Assembly (NCBI RefSeq): GCF_002205635.1
Contig: NZ_NISJ01000015.1
Span: 22,680-86,679, forward strand
Direction of reading: 5' to 3'
DNA length: 64,000 nucleotides
Source of the DNA: Sphingopyxis witflariensis
GTDB taxonomy: Bacteria > Pseudomonadota > Alphaproteobacteria > Sphingomonadales > Sphingomonadaceae
Position numbers and translations under genes: made by a program. Below the pieces are notes generated by a model, which saw nothing but the letters and a program-made list of their open reading frames with translations, ran no database searches and was not told the DNA's origin. Below are positions 1-8,879 of this stretch, piece after piece; position 1 is the stretch's first letter, and each line of letters begins with the position of its first letter.

Positions 1-2155
1 CCGAGGGAACGGCGACGCGCGTCGCCCACAGGCATTTAGGGTGGGTGTCGAGTTCGTGCGCCAGCAACAGGAAGCCGCGCCATTTTGTGGCCAGAGCGGC
101 GATTGATGCCGGGGTCCGCTTGAAACCCGGTTGGCCCGACACCGGATCAACGAGCGGGCGGGAAAGCAGGCCGGTGCGCCCCCCGCTGCTCGTCCGGTCG
201 GTCCAGTGGATAGGCACGAACGCTTCGCCCCGCCGCTGGCCCGCGTGGAACGCAACGCGGAAGATGCTGTCGCCCTGCGGCGTATCAACGCGCGCGAGGC
301 CTCCGTCACTGAGGCCAAGCCGTGCACCATCGTCGGGGTGTACCTCGACCAGCGGTTCTTCGCGGTGGCGCGCGAGCTTTGGGGCGAACCCAGTGCGAGT
401 CATACTATGCCATTGGTCGCGGTAGCGTCCGGTGTTGAGCGTTAGCGGCCATTTGGCGAGCGGTTCGGGCAAGTCCTTCTGAACAACCGCGACCAGCCGC
501 GCGCGGCCGTCTTCGGTCGAAAAGCGGCCGTCGGCAAAGGGGTGAGCGCCGCCCCAACGGAACGGCGCCATATCGTCATAAGCCGTGTTGCCGCCCTGCG
601 CCGCACCGGGCAGCGCGAACAGCCGATCGCCTTCATTCTCATAGATCGACAGGCGGCAATGCTCGCGCCAGATGTCGGCGGGGCGATCATAGCTGAAGGC
701 GGTTTTCCACCCCATGCGCCGCGCGACTTCCTTGATGATCCACCAGTCGGGCATCGCCTCGCCGGGCAGCGGAAACAGCGCGCGCTGGCGGCTGACCATC
801 CGGTCGCTGTTGGTGACGGTGCCGTCCTTTTCGCCCCAGGCGGCGGCGGGCAGACGGACATGCGCAAAGGCGCCGGTGTCGGTATGTTCGATCACGTCGC
901 TGACGACGACGAACGGGCAGTCGGCGAGCGCCGCGCGCACCCGGTTGGCGTCGGGCATCGAGACGGCGGGGTTGGTCGCCATCACCCATACGGCCTTGAT
1001 GCGGCCTTCGCCGATCGCGCGGAACATATCGACCGCCTTGAGTCCCGGTTTTTCGGCGATTGTCGGCGCGGCCCAGAAACGCTGGACGCGGGCGCGGTTT
1101 TCGGGAGCGAAATCCATATGCGCGGCGAGCGTGGTCGCGAGTCCGCCGACTTCGCGCCCACCCATCGCATTGGGCTGGCCAGTGATCGAGAAGGGGGCTG
1201 CGCCGGGTTTGCCGATTCTCCCCGTGGCGAGATGGAGATTGAGGATCGCATTGACCTGGTCGGTCCCGGCGGTCGCCTGATTGATCCCTTGGCTGAACAT
1301 CGTGACGGTGCGCGGGTGCGCGGCGAACAGGTCAAAGAAACGCCTGAGGTCGGTAGCACTGACGTCGCACGTCCGCGCCACCGACCACAGGTCGTTCCCC
1401 CCTCCAAGCTCGTTCCAGAAATCGTCGGGCACCGCGACGTGCGCAGCAAGATACGCCTCATCGACGATGCCGGCTTCGCGGCAATGCTGCAACAGCCCGT
1501 TCATCAGCGCGACGTCGCTGCCGGGGCGGATTGCGAGATGCAGGTCGGCCTCTTCGGCGGTCTCGGTACGGCGCGGATCGATGACGACCAGTTTCGCGCC
1601 TGCCTCGCAGCGCGCGCGGATACGCTGATAGACGATCGGGTGACACCAGGCGGTATTGCTGCCGACAAGGACGATCAGATCAGCGGCCTCGAGATCGTCA
1701 TAGGTGGCGGGAACAATGTCCTCGCCGAACGCGCGCATATGGCCCGCGACAGCGCTCGACATGCAGAGGCGCGAGTTGGTGTCGATGTTGGCGGTGCCGA
1801 TGAAGCCCTTCATCAGTTTGTTCGCGACATAATAATCTTCGGTCAGCAATTGGCCCGAGACGTAAAAAGCGACGCTGCCTGGACCGTGACGCGCGATCGT
1901 TTCCTTGAAGCGCTTTGCGACGAGGTCGAGCGCCTTGTCCCAGCTTGCGCGTTTCTTGCCGATCATGGGGTGGAGGAGACGCCCCTCAAGTCCCACAGTT
2001 TCGCCGAGATGCGTGCCCTTTGAGCATAGCTTGCCGCGGTTGGCGGGATGGTCGGGGTCGCCTTCAATCCGAACCTCGCGCTCGGCGGTTACCGTCGCGC
2101 TTATGCCGCAGCCGACGCCGCAATAGGCGCAGGTGGTGCGGACCGCTTCGGCCAT
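1..2155 (-). CDS. nasA: Assimilatory nitrate reductase catalytic subunit (3' end outside window)
   Basis: Cytoplasmic molybdoenzyme that reduces nitrate to nitrite for assimilation. Translating the minus strand from the ATG at 2155 gives 718 codons with no stop up to the window edge, so the C-terminus is missing (the family is usually near 870-900 aa). Cys9, Cys12, Cys16 (CAYCGVGC) and Cys44 (GKLCSKG) form the N-terminal [4Fe-4S] motif. NSRLCMSSA near residue 135 holds the usual Mo-ligating Cys, and SQGINQ and GQPNAMGGRE are typical of the bis-MGD fold. The last visible residues (ELDTHPKCLW) belong to the C-terminal cofactor-binding domain. The start overlaps the nirD stop (TGATG), so it is the last visible gene of the nas operon. 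The long plus-strand open frame over it is only an antisense shadow. Confidence 0.95.
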   Translation of the reverse strand, partial: MAEAVRTTCAYCGVGCGISATVTAEREVRIEGDPDHPANRGKLCSKGTHLGETVGLEGRLLHPMIGKKRASWDKALDLVAKRFKETIARHGPGSVAFYVSGQLLTEDYYVANKLMKGFIGTANIDTNSRLCMSSAVAGHMRAFGEDIVPATYDDLEAADLIVLVGSNTAWCHPIVYQRIRARCEAGAKLVVIDPRRTETAEEADLHLAIRPGSDVALMNGLLQHCREAGIVDEAYLAAHVAVPDDFWNELGGGNDLWSVARTCDVSATDLRRFFDLFAAHPRTVTMFSQGINQATAGTDQVNAILNLHLATGRIGKPGAAPFSITGQPNAMGGREVGGLATTLAAHMDFAPENRARVQRFWAAPTIAEKPGLKAVDMFRAIGEGRIKAVWVMATNPAVSMPDANRVRAALADCPFVVVSDVIEHTDTGAFAHVRLPAAAWGEKDGTVTNSDRMVSRQRALFPLPGEAMPDWWIIKEVARRMGWKTAFSYDRPADIWREHCRLSIYENEGDRLFALPGAAQGGNTAYDDMAPFRWGGAHPFADGRFSTEDGRARLVAVVQKDLPEPLAKWPLTLNTGRYRDQWHSMTRTGFAPKLARHREEPLVEVHPDDGARLGLSDGGLARVDTPQGDSIFRVAFHAGQRRGEAFVPIHWTDRTSSGGRTGLLSRPLVDPVSGQPGFKRTPASIAALATKWRGFLLLAHELDTHPKCLWATRVAVPS

Positions 2156-2493
2156 CAGGCCGCGGCCTTCAGCGTGCTCGCGCGGCAGATGAGGACACGG
2201 CCAGCGTCGATCTTGACCGGTACCGTCGGGGTGCAGCCCTTGTCGTCGCCGAGCGCTTCGCCGGTTGATAGCGAAATACGCCAATTGTGCAGCGGGCAGG
2301 CTACTGCGCCTCCGTGGACGATCCCCTGGCTCAGCCGCCCATGCTTATGCGGGCAGCGGTCGAGGAGCGCGAACACCTTACCCTCTGCGGTGCGGAAGAC
2401 CGCGATGTCGTCGCCGCCCGCCACTTGCACGGTGCGGGTCCCGCGAACGGGGATTTCATCGACCCAGCCAATGTCGAGCCAGTCGCCGGTCAT
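2155..2493 (-). CDS. nirD: Nitrite reductase (NADH) small subunit, Rieske type
   Basis: Small subunit of assimilatory NADH-dependent nitrite reductase, partner of NirB in the reduction of nitrite to ammonium in the cytoplasm. The 112-aa product is a single Rieske-type domain with both ligand pairs visible: Cys47-x-His49 (CPHKHG) and Cys66-x-x-His69 (CPLHNW). Length fits the family (about 105-115 aa). A much longer in-frame extension exists upstream but lies wholly inside nirB. The ATG at 2493 overlaps the nirB stop (ATGA) and is therefore chosen, consistent with translational coupling. The gene ends in an overlap with nasA. Confidence 0.93.
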   Translation of the reverse strand: MTGDWLDIGWVDEIPVRGTRTVQVAGGDDIAVFRTAEGKVFALLDRCPHKHGRLSQGIVHGGAVACPLHNWRISLSTGEALGDDKGCTPTVPVKIDAGRVLICRASTLKAAA

Positions 2494-4967
2494 GCCATTT
2501 CCTCCTGCGGGGTGAAGCGCGCCATTGGCGCATGATGCTCCCGCTCGGCGCCCTCGGCGCGCTGCGCCCAGGGATCGTCCTGCGAAAAGCTTTGGGCATA
2601 GAGGAAGCGGGCGCGGAGCGCCTCGCGGCCCGCTGCGTCGTCGACGATTCGCGCCTTGATCTGCTCGACCCCGACGCGCTCGATCCACGGCGCGGTACGC
2701 TCGAGATAGCGGGCCTCTTCGCGGTAAAGCTGGATGAAGGCAGCGCAATAATCCATCGCCTCCTGCTCGGTCGCGACCTTGCAGAGCAGGTCGGTGACGC
2801 GCACGTGAATCCCGCCATTCCCACCGACGTGGAGCTCGTAGCCGCTATCGACGCAGACGATGCCGAAGTCCTTGATCGTCGCCTCGGCGCAATTGCGCGG
2901 GCATCCCGACACAGCGATCTTGAACTTGTGCGGCATCCAGCTGCCCCAGCTCATCCGCTCGATCTTGACCCCGAGCCCGGTCGAATCCTGGGTGCCGAAG
3001 CGGCACCATTCGGACCCGACGCAGGTTTTCACCGTGCGCAGTGCCTTGCCATAAGCATGGCCCGACACCATCCCCGCCGCGTTGAGGTCGGCCCACACCG
3101 CGGGCAAATCCTCTTTCTTGATCCCGAAGATATCGAGCCGCTGGCCGCCGGTCACCTTTACCATCGGCGCATCATATTTCTCGACGACATCGGCGATCGC
3201 GCGCAACTCGGTGGGGTTGGTGAGCCCGCCCCACATGCGCGGGACGACCGAATAGGTCCCGTCCTTCTGGATATTCGCGTGGAGACGCTCGTTGACGAAA
3301 CGGCTCTGCTGGTCATCGACATAGTCGCCGGGCAGCGCGCAGAGCAGGTAATAGTTAAGCGCAGGGCGGCACGAGGAACAGCCGTCGGGGGTGGTCCAGT
3401 GCAGTTTCTGCATCACCTCGGGGATCGACTTCATGTCCTGCGCGACGATTTCGCGCCGGACGTCGTCGTGGCCGAAGCTGGTGCATTTGCACATCGTCTT
3501 GGGTCCGGCCTGCACCTCGTCGCCCAAGGTGAGCGCGAGCAGATTTTCGACGAGGCCGGTGCAGGAACCGCAACTCGCCGAGGCCTTGCAGGTGCCGCGT
3601 ACGGCGTCGAGGCTGTGCGCGCCCTTGGCGATGCACGAGACAACCTGGCCCTTGGTGACGCCGTTGCAGCCGCAAATCTCGGCATCGTCCGAGAGCGCTG
3701 CAACGGCCGCCTTAGGGTCCGCGGCGCCCCCTCCTGAGGCGAAGGCCTGGCCGAAGATCAAGAGGTCGCGAAGGTCGGATACATCCTCCTGCTTCTTCAG
3801 CAGGTCGAAATACCAGCCTCCGTCGGCGGTATCGCCATAAAGTACGGCGCCGACAATGCGGTCGTCCTTGACGATGACGCGCTTGTAGACCCCGCGGCTC
3901 GCGTCGCGCAGCACGATGTCCTCGCAACCGTCGCCGCCCGAAAAGTCGCCCGCTGAGAAAACGTCGATCCCGGACACTTTGAGCTTGGTCGAGGTGACCG
4001 AGCCGCGATAGCCGGTCGGCGTCTCGACGAGCCCATCGGCGAGGCTGCGGCACATATCCCACAGCGGCGCGACGAGGCCATAAACCTGCCCGTCATGCTC
4101 GACACATTCGCCGACCGCGAGGACATGCGGGTCGCTGGTCACCATATGATCGTCAACCTGGATGCCGCGCCCGACCGCGAGTCCGGCGTCGCGGGCGAGA
4201 GCGACCGACGGGCGGATGCCGACCGCCATGACGACGAGGCTGGCGGGGATCAGGGTGCCGTCCTTCAGTTTCACCCCCTCGACCTTGCCGTTGCCGACGA
4301 TCTCGGCGGTGTCGGCGCCGGTCAGGATGGTCTGACCGCGCGCTTCGAGTGCCTGCTTGAGCAGCCAGCCCGCAGCTTCGTCGAGCTGGCGTTCCATCAG
4401 CGTCGGCATCAGGTGGATGACGGTGACCTTCATGCCGCGTAGCGACAGGCCGTGCGCCGCCTCAAGCCCGAGCAGCCCGCCGCCGATCACCACCGCATCG
4501 CCGCCGGCATCGGCAGCTGCGAGCATGGTGTCGACATCGTCCATGTCGCGGAACGCGATCACGCCCGGCAAATCCTTGCCCGGCACCGGGATGATGAAAG
4601 GATCGGAGCCCGTCGCGATCAGCAGCCGGTCATAGGTTTTGGTCGTGCCGCTGCGGGTTGTTACCGTTTTCGCCGCCCGGTCGATCGCGGCGACCGGATC
4701 GCCCGCGACCAGTGCGATGCCGTTCGCGGCATACCAGTCGGCATCGTTGATCACGATGTCGTCGAAGCTTTTTTCGCCCGCCAGCACGGGGGAGAGCATG
4801 ATGCGGTTGTAATTGACCCGCGGTTCGGCGCCGAAAATCGTCACGCGGTAGCGGTCGGCGTCGCGCGCGAGCAGTTCCTCGACCGCGCGGCACCCGGCCA
4901 TGCCGTTTCCTATCACGACCAGATGCGCGCGCGTGTCGGTTTCGGGTTTGAGGGGGCGATATTCCAT
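2490..4967 (-). CDS. nirB: Nitrite reductase (NADH) large subunit
   Basis: Siroheme- and FAD-containing large subunit that reduces nitrite to ammonium with NADH. The 825-aa product has the expected order: an N-terminal FAD/NAD(P)-binding oxidoreductase (GNGMAG at about 20-25, VIGGGLLGLEAAHGL in the NAD domain), a BFD-type [2Fe-2S] domain with CGCNG and CKASASCGSC, then the sulfite/nitrite reductase half-domains. CVGSEWCRFG and GCPRNCAE supply the four cysteines of the [4Fe-4S]-siroheme site. An open frame continues upstream to 5696, but that part is antisense to the porin frame and not NirB-like; MEYRPLKPETDTRAHLVVIGNG at 4967 is the family start. It overlaps the porin stop (TGATG) and nirD (ATGA). 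Confidence 0.95.
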   Translation of the reverse strand: MEYRPLKPETDTRAHLVVIGNGMAGCRAVEELLARDADRYRVTIFGAEPRVNYNRIMLSPVLAGEKSFDDIVINDADWYAANGIALVAGDPVAAIDRAAKTVTTRSGTTKTYDRLLIATGSDPFIIPVPGKDLPGVIAFRDMDDVDTMLAAADAGGDAVVIGGGLLGLEAAHGLSLRGMKVTVIHLMPTLMERQLDEAAGWLLKQALEARGQTILTGADTAEIVGNGKVEGVKLKDGTLIPASLVVMAVGIRPSVALARDAGLAVGRGIQVDDHMVTSDPHVLAVGECVEHDGQVYGLVAPLWDMCRSLADGLVETPTGYRGSVTSTKLKVSGIDVFSAGDFSGGDGCEDIVLRDASRGVYKRVIVKDDRIVGAVLYGDTADGGWYFDLLKKQEDVSDLRDLLIFGQAFASGGGAADPKAAVAALSDDAEICGCNGVTKGQVVSCIAKGAHSLDAVRGTCKASASCGSCTGLVENLLALTLGDEVQAGPKTMCKCTSFGHDDVRREIVAQDMKSIPEVMQKLHWTTPDGCSSCRPALNYYLLCALPGDYVDDQQSRFVNERLHANIQKDGTYSVVPRMWGGLTNPTELRAIADVVEKYDAPMVKVTGGQRLDIFGIKKEDLPAVWADLNAAGMVSGHAYGKALRTVKTCVGSEWCRFGTQDSTGLGVKIERMSWGSWMPHKFKIAVSGCPRNCAEATIKDFGIVCVDSGYELHVGGNGGIHVRVTDLLCKVATEQEAMDYCAAFIQLYREEARYLERTAPWIERVGVEQIKARIVDDAAGREALRARFLYAQSFSQDDPWAQRAEGAEREHHAPMARFTPQEEMA

Positions 4968-6181
4968 CACAGCATCCAGTCCAGTTGGAGCCAAAATTTG
5001 TCGGTGTCGGTGGCGAAGCCGCCAGCGTTGTAGTGCGCGTAGCGCACCGAGCCGGTGATCTTGCCGAGCTTGGCGCTGGCGAGCAGGTCGATCTCGTCGC
5101 CATATGATCTCACGGCGCGGTCGCTGCGATAATCGTGATAGGCCGCCTGCACGGTGACGGCTTTCAGCGGGCCAACCGCCTTCCAGCTCCATCTCGCGCT
5201 CGCATACAGGTCGCGGACCCCATCGGGCGGGGTGACGAGAAATTTGTCGGCCCAGCCCTGGAATTTGAAGCCGGTGGCGAGCGGGGTCTGGAAGCTGGTG
5301 AGCGCGGCGCCCCCAATTGCTCCTGAACCGGCGCCGAGTATCTCGTACCCGGCGCCGACCCGGGGGCCACCAAGACCGACTGCAACGTCGGCGAGATAAT
5401 AGTCGGCGCTGTAGTCGTTGGGGTTGCGGTGCCAGTCCGACTGGCGGGAATAGCTCAGCTGCCAGGCGATCTTCGCCTTGCCGAGCGGCTTCGATCCGTC
5501 GAGCCGGACGCCGTAGCTTTGGCTCGACATGCGGAAACCCTGGATCGCGGCCTCGTCCTGATCGACGAGATAGGCAAAGCCGCTGAGCTTGCCGACGGGG
5601 GTTTGGGCGGCGATATTGGCAAAGACATTGTCGCCCGACACTGCCTGCTGCCGCGCCCCCGCGCCGTCGATGCCCCAGATCGTCCGCACGCTCCACGCAT
5701 AGGCCAGGTCGACCTTGACCCCTTTCACCGGCGTCACCTCGCCGCGCACCGCGTCATAGCTCTGGCCGTTCTGGCGAAACCCGACACTGCCGACGAAACG
5801 CTCGTCGTCGAAACCGATCCGCTGGCGCCCCGCGGTCACCGCGAAGGTGGGCGAGGCGTAACGCAGCTGGGCGCGGGTGAGGGCGATGTTTTCGGGATCG
5901 GCGATGATCGGACGGGTCGCGGCACCGTGGAGACCGTCGAAATACTGATCGACAAGCGCCAGATTGCCTTGCCCCTCGACCAGCGCCGACCAGCGTCCCG
6001 CCTTGGCCTCGACCCCGGCGCGGACGCGCAGGGTCAGGGCTTCGGCTTCGGAGGCAAGGCCATCCTGATCGACGCTTTCATAGCGGAGGCGGGCTTCGCC
6101 GAGCGGCTTGAATTGGACGGCCTGGGCATGCGCCGCCCCGGCCGGCGCGAGCGCCAGCAAGACAATGAGGGTGCGGGCCAT
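4967..6181 (-). CDS. Outer-membrane porin, alginate-export (AlgE-like) family
   Basis: Predicted 404-aa outer-membrane beta-barrel. It opens with a signal peptide (MARTLIVLLALAPAGAAHA) and continues with alternating amphipathic strands rich in Tyr, Arg and Gly (LRVRAGVEAKAGRWSALVEG, FAVTAGRQRIGFDDERFVGSVGFRQNGQSYDAVRGE), ending in WLQLDWML. These segments match the alginate-export family of porin-like proteins. It is embedded between narK (2-nt gap) and nirB (stop/start overlap), so the likely role is passage of nitrate or nitrite through the outer membrane rather than polysaccharide export; that role is inferred from context. The longer upstream frame up to 7105 is a shadow of narK. Confidence 0.82.
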   Translation of the reverse strand: MARTLIVLLALAPAGAAHAQAVQFKPLGEARLRYESVDQDGLASEAEALTLRVRAGVEAKAGRWSALVEGQGNLALVDQYFDGLHGAATRPIIADPENIALTRAQLRYASPTFAVTAGRQRIGFDDERFVGSVGFRQNGQSYDAVRGEVTPVKGVKVDLAYAWSVRTIWGIDGAGARQQAVSGDNVFANIAAQTPVGKLSGFAYLVDQDEAAIQGFRMSSQSYGVRLDGSKPLGKAKIAWQLSYSRQSDWHRNPNDYSADYYLADVAVGLGGPRVGAGYEILGAGSGAIGGAALTSFQTPLATGFKFQGWADKFLVTPPDGVRDLYASARWSWKAVGPLKAVTVQAAYHDYRSDRAVRSYGDEIDLLASAKLGKITGSVRYAHYNAGGFATDTDKFWLQLDWML

Positions 6182-6183
6182 GA

Positions 6184-7419
6184 CTAGATCCGCACGCCTT
6201 CGGCGGCGCCCCAGGTCGCGCGCCACTGGCTCTTGACGAACAGCAACCCGACAAGCGCAACGACCGCTAGTCCCGCGAAGATGTAAAAGCCCGGCGCAAA
6301 GCTGCCGCTCCACTGCTTGGCGAAGCCGAGCGAGGAGGCGAGGTAGAAGCCGCCGATGCCGCCTGCCATGCCGACAAGCCCGGTCATGACTCCAATTTCG
6401 GCCGAGAAACGCTGCGGCACGAGTTGGAACACCGAGCCATTGCCGGTGCCGAGCGCGAGCATCGCGATCACGAACAGCCCGAGCGCGGCGGGTAGCGTGT
6501 CGGCCTGCGGCACCCCGGCGAGCGCCAGCGCCGCGACGACGAAGACCATCATCAGCGCTTTTACCCCGCCGATCCGGTCGGCGAGCGCGCCGCCCATCGG
6601 CCGCACCAGCGATCCGGCAAAGACGCACGCCGCGGTGCAATAGCCCGCCATCACCGGGGTCAGGTGGAACTGGTCGGTGAAATAGATCGGCAGCGATGCG
6701 GCCAGTCCGACGAAGCCGCCGAAGGTCACCGAGTAAAAGGCCATCAGCCACCAGGCGTCGGCGGTCTTGAGCGGCTCGAAATAATGGGCGAGCTTCTTCG
6801 GCGCGGGAGCGTTCGGCGCGTCCTTCGCCATGACCAGATAGATGAAGAAGACGATGGTCAGTGGGATGCAGGCGAGGCCGAGCACCGCGTTCCAGCCGAA
6901 CATCACCGCGAGACCTGGCGCGAACAGCGCCGCGAGCACGGTGCCCGAATTGCCCATCCCGGCGAGGCCCATCGCCTTGCCCTGATGCTCGGGCGGGTAC
7001 CAGCGGCTGGCGAGCGGTAGCGCGATCGCAAAGCTGGCCCCGGCAAAGCCGAGCACCACGCCGAGTGCGAGCGTGCCGGTAAAACTGGTCACCCCCATCA
7101 ACCACGCGAGGAACAGCCCAGCGATCACGATCACCTGGCTGATCGCTCCGGCGCGCTTGGGACCGATGCGGTCGACGAGCAGGCCGTTAACGACGCGCAG
7201 CAGCGCCCCGGCGAGCGTCGGGACTGCGACCATCAATCCCTTTTGCGCGGGGCTGAGGCCGAGATCGGCGGAAATTGCGGGCGCCAGTGGTCCCAGCAGC
7301 ACCCACACCATGAAGGCGAGGTCGAAATAAAGAAAGGCGGCGACCAGCGTCGGCCAGTGCCCGCTTGTCCAGAAATTCGATTTGGGCGCGGTGGTCGCCC
7401 CTGCATGTGCCATCGTCAT
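6184..7419 (-). CDS. narK: Nitrate/nitrite transporter, MFS NarK/NasA type
   Basis: Inner-membrane major facilitator that imports nitrate for the assimilatory pathway. The 411-aa protein has about 12 hydrophobic segments and the family-specific patterns GPLAPAISADLGLSPAQKGLMVAVPTLAGALLR, a conserved Arg in TM2, and the glycine-rich nitrate signatures GFAGASFAIALPLASRWYPPEHQGKAMGLAGMGNSGT and GMAGGIGGFYLASSLGFAKQ. The ATG at 7419 follows AGGGGA by about 8 nt; a second ATG at 7413 is possible, while the longer frame up to 7497 would read through the leader terminator and is rejected. It is the first structural gene after the leader, so its expression should depend on read-through at 7448-7470. 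Confidence 0.93.
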   Translation of the reverse strand: MTMAHAGATTAPKSNFWTSGHWPTLVAAFLYFDLAFMVWVLLGPLAPAISADLGLSPAQKGLMVAVPTLAGALLRVVNGLLVDRIGPKRAGAISQVIVIAGLFLAWLMGVTSFTGTLALGVVLGFAGASFAIALPLASRWYPPEHQGKAMGLAGMGNSGTVLAALFAPGLAVMFGWNAVLGLACIPLTIVFFIYLVMAKDAPNAPAPKKLAHYFEPLKTADAWWLMAFYSVTFGGFVGLAASLPIYFTDQFHLTPVMAGYCTAACVFAGSLVRPMGGALADRIGGVKALMMVFVVAALALAGVPQADTLPAALGLFVIAMLALGTGNGSVFQLVPQRFSAEIGVMTGLVGMAGGIGGFYLASSLGFAKQWSGSFAPGFYIFAGLAVVALVGLLFVKSQWRATWGAAEGVRI

Positions 7420-7447
7420 CGTCCGTCCCCTTCGTGTGACGGGCAAT

Positions 7448-7470
7448 AAAAAAGCCGCCAGGACGGCGGC
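7448..7470 (-). terminator. Intrinsic terminator in the nas leader, upstream of narK
   Basis: On the minus strand GCCGCC, loop GTCCT, GGCGGC is followed at once by six T residues, a textbook intrinsic terminator with an all-GC 6-bp stem. It ends about 29 nt before the narK ATG, so it is not the end of a gene but an attenuator inside the 5' leader. The loop plus 3' arm (7454-7463) can also pair with the segment 7483-7492 (see leader entry). Confidence 0.88.
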
Positions 7471-7667
7471 CACGCGGGCGCATCCTGACGGCTTCATTGC
7501 CTGTTGGATTACGGGAAAAGGCTTCCCGCCTGCCGCGCGGACCGGCCCCGTCGTTGGAGCCGTAGCCGCTTTATCCTGCCCCGGCAGCCTTGCCGAGTGC
7601 CTTTAAGCTGCCTGATTCGCGGCCCGACCGCAAGCGGTTATTTCGCAGGTGCAGCATAAAATAAAAA
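7448..7667 (-). promoter_or_regulatory. nas leader RNA, candidate NasT (ANTAR) antitermination region
   Basis: Non-coding 220 nt between nasS and narK. Reading the minus strand, a small hairpin GGC-AATGAA-GCC (7490-7501) has a six-base loop with A in position 1 and G in position 4, the pattern known for ANTAR target loops. Its 3' arm lies inside GCCGTCAGGA (7483-7492), which can form a 10-bp helix (one G-U) with TCCTGGCGGC (7454-7463), the loop and 3' arm of the terminator. Further upstream a GGCAGC/GCTGCC stem is possible around 7580-7615. ANTAR leaders normally have two such hairpins; I can defend only one, so the exact fold is inference. nasT and nasS immediately upstream support the assignment. 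Confidence 0.7.
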
Positions 7668-8879
7668 CTAGGGAAGATCGGCAAGATAGCCTTGAATATC
7701 GTCGGGATCGAAGGCGCGACCGTCGAAAAACCGATCGCTACCGAGCAGCAGGCGCCCCTGCACCGACCCGGCCCCAAGCGGGGTATCGATGCCGCCCTCC
7801 AGCTTCGAACTCGCCCCCGGCAGCGGTGCTCCCGACCCGGCGAGCGCGGCGCGATAGATGTCGGGGCGGAACACCGCGGCCGCAGTGGCGGCGTCGGCGC
7901 TCGAATAGGGAGCCGCGTCCCAGCGCAGCATTTGCGAATAGAGCCACGCGGCCTGGCTGCGCCACGGGAAATTGGCGGCTTCACGGTGCTGGAACATGAA
8001 ATCGGGATAGTGGATCGCCTCGCCTCCCGGGGTCAGCCGGATACGGTCGGTGATCGCGCGCAGCACCGCATCGCGCGAGGCATTGAGATATTCGGGGCGC
8101 GCCAGGATGTCGGCGCTTTCCTCGGCGGTGCCCGGTTCGACGAAATGGGCGGCGGCAGCGTGGAGTGCGCGGAGCAGCGCCTCGACCGCATCGCGGCGCT
8201 CATCGACGACGGCGTCGCGCAGCGCGAGCACTTTTTCGACGCCGCGGCGCCAGATCTGCGCAGTGGCGAGCGCGATATGGCCGACGCCGCGCTCGACCGC
8301 GATCGAGTTCCAGGGTTCGCCGACGCAAATGCCGTCGACCTCGCCCGCGGCCAGCGCATCGGCGGCAAAGGGAGGGCTGGTAACGACAATATCGATATGG
8401 AGGTCGGGACGAATGCCCACCCCCGCGAGCCAGTATCGCAGCATATAATTATGGCTCGAATAGCGATGCACAACGCCAAAGCGCAGCGGCTTGCCCGCAA
8501 TTTTACGCGCCGCCGCCACGCGCTGCAGCGCCGCGCCGATTGTGGCTGGATCACCCAGCGTGTCGCCCAGCCCGACATCCTTGGCGAGCTGGGTGGAAAA
8601 GGTCACGGCATTGCCGTTGAGCCCCAGCACGAACGGCACCGCCATCGGCACCGCCGGCCGATCGCGGCCAAGCGCAGTGGCGATCGCCAGCGGTGCGATC
8701 ATGTGCGCGGCATCGGTATGGCCATAGAGCAGACGGTCGCGCACCGTCGCCCAAGTCATGTCGCGGACCAGTTCGATCTGTACGCCTTCGCGCGCTGCAA
8801 AACCCAGCTCGTGCGCCAGAATCGGGAGCGCGGCATCGACCAGCGGCAGAAAGCCGATGCGGAACGTCTCGGCGCTCAT
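7668..8879 (-). CDS. nasS: Nitrate sensor NasS, NrtA-like binding protein without signal peptide
   Basis: 403-aa protein of the NrtA/CmpA nitrate/bicarbonate-binding family. It starts MSAETFRIGFLPLVDAALPILAHELGFAAREGVQIELVRD, directly in the ligand-binding fold and without an export signal, which is what separates the cytoplasmic sensor NasS from transporter-bound NrtA. Conserved blocks include YGHTDAAHMIAPLAIATALG, FGVVHRYSSHNYMLRYWLAG and EVDGICVGEPWNSIAVERGVGH. In the known system NasS holds NasT inactive when no nitrate or nitrite is present. Its ATG overlaps the nasT stop (ATGA), matching co-translation of the pair, and it precedes the leader of the structural genes, the same order as nasTS in Paracoccus. 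Confidence 0.9.
   Translation of the reverse strand: MSAETFRIGFLPLVDAALPILAHELGFAAREGVQIELVRDMTWATVRDRLLYGHTDAAHMIAPLAIATALGRDRPAVPMAVPFVLGLNGNAVTFSTQLAKDVGLGDTLGDPATIGAALQRVAAARKIAGKPLRFGVVHRYSSHNYMLRYWLAGVGIRPDLHIDIVVTSPPFAADALAAGEVDGICVGEPWNSIAVERGVGHIALATAQIWRRGVEKVLALRDAVVDERRDAVEALLRALHAAAAHFVEPGTAEESADILARPEYLNASRDAVLRAITDRIRLTPGGEAIHYPDFMFQHREAANFPWRSQAAWLYSQMLRWDAAPYSSADAATAAAVFRPDIYRAALAGSGAPLPGASSKLEGGIDTPLGAGSVQGRLLLGSDRFFDGRAFDPDDIQGYLADLP

Noticed and set aside
542..2023. 493-aa plus-strand open frame
   Set aside because: Exactly antisense and in register to nasA; the minus strand gives a full molybdopterin oxidoreductase with its cysteine motif, the plus strand gives no recognisable domain.
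2265..3737. 490-aa plus-strand open frame
   Set aside because: Antisense to nirB; high-GC mirror frame rich in His, Arg and Asp without domain features.
4968..5696. N-terminal extension of the nirB frame
   Set aside because: This part lies inside the porin gene in another frame and does not resemble any NirB N-terminus; the ATG at 4967 overlaps the porin stop as elsewhere in the operon.
7382..7606. Plus-strand 74-aa frame across the nas leader
   Set aside because: Runs through the terminator hairpin, has no ribosome-binding site and no conserved-looking sequence.
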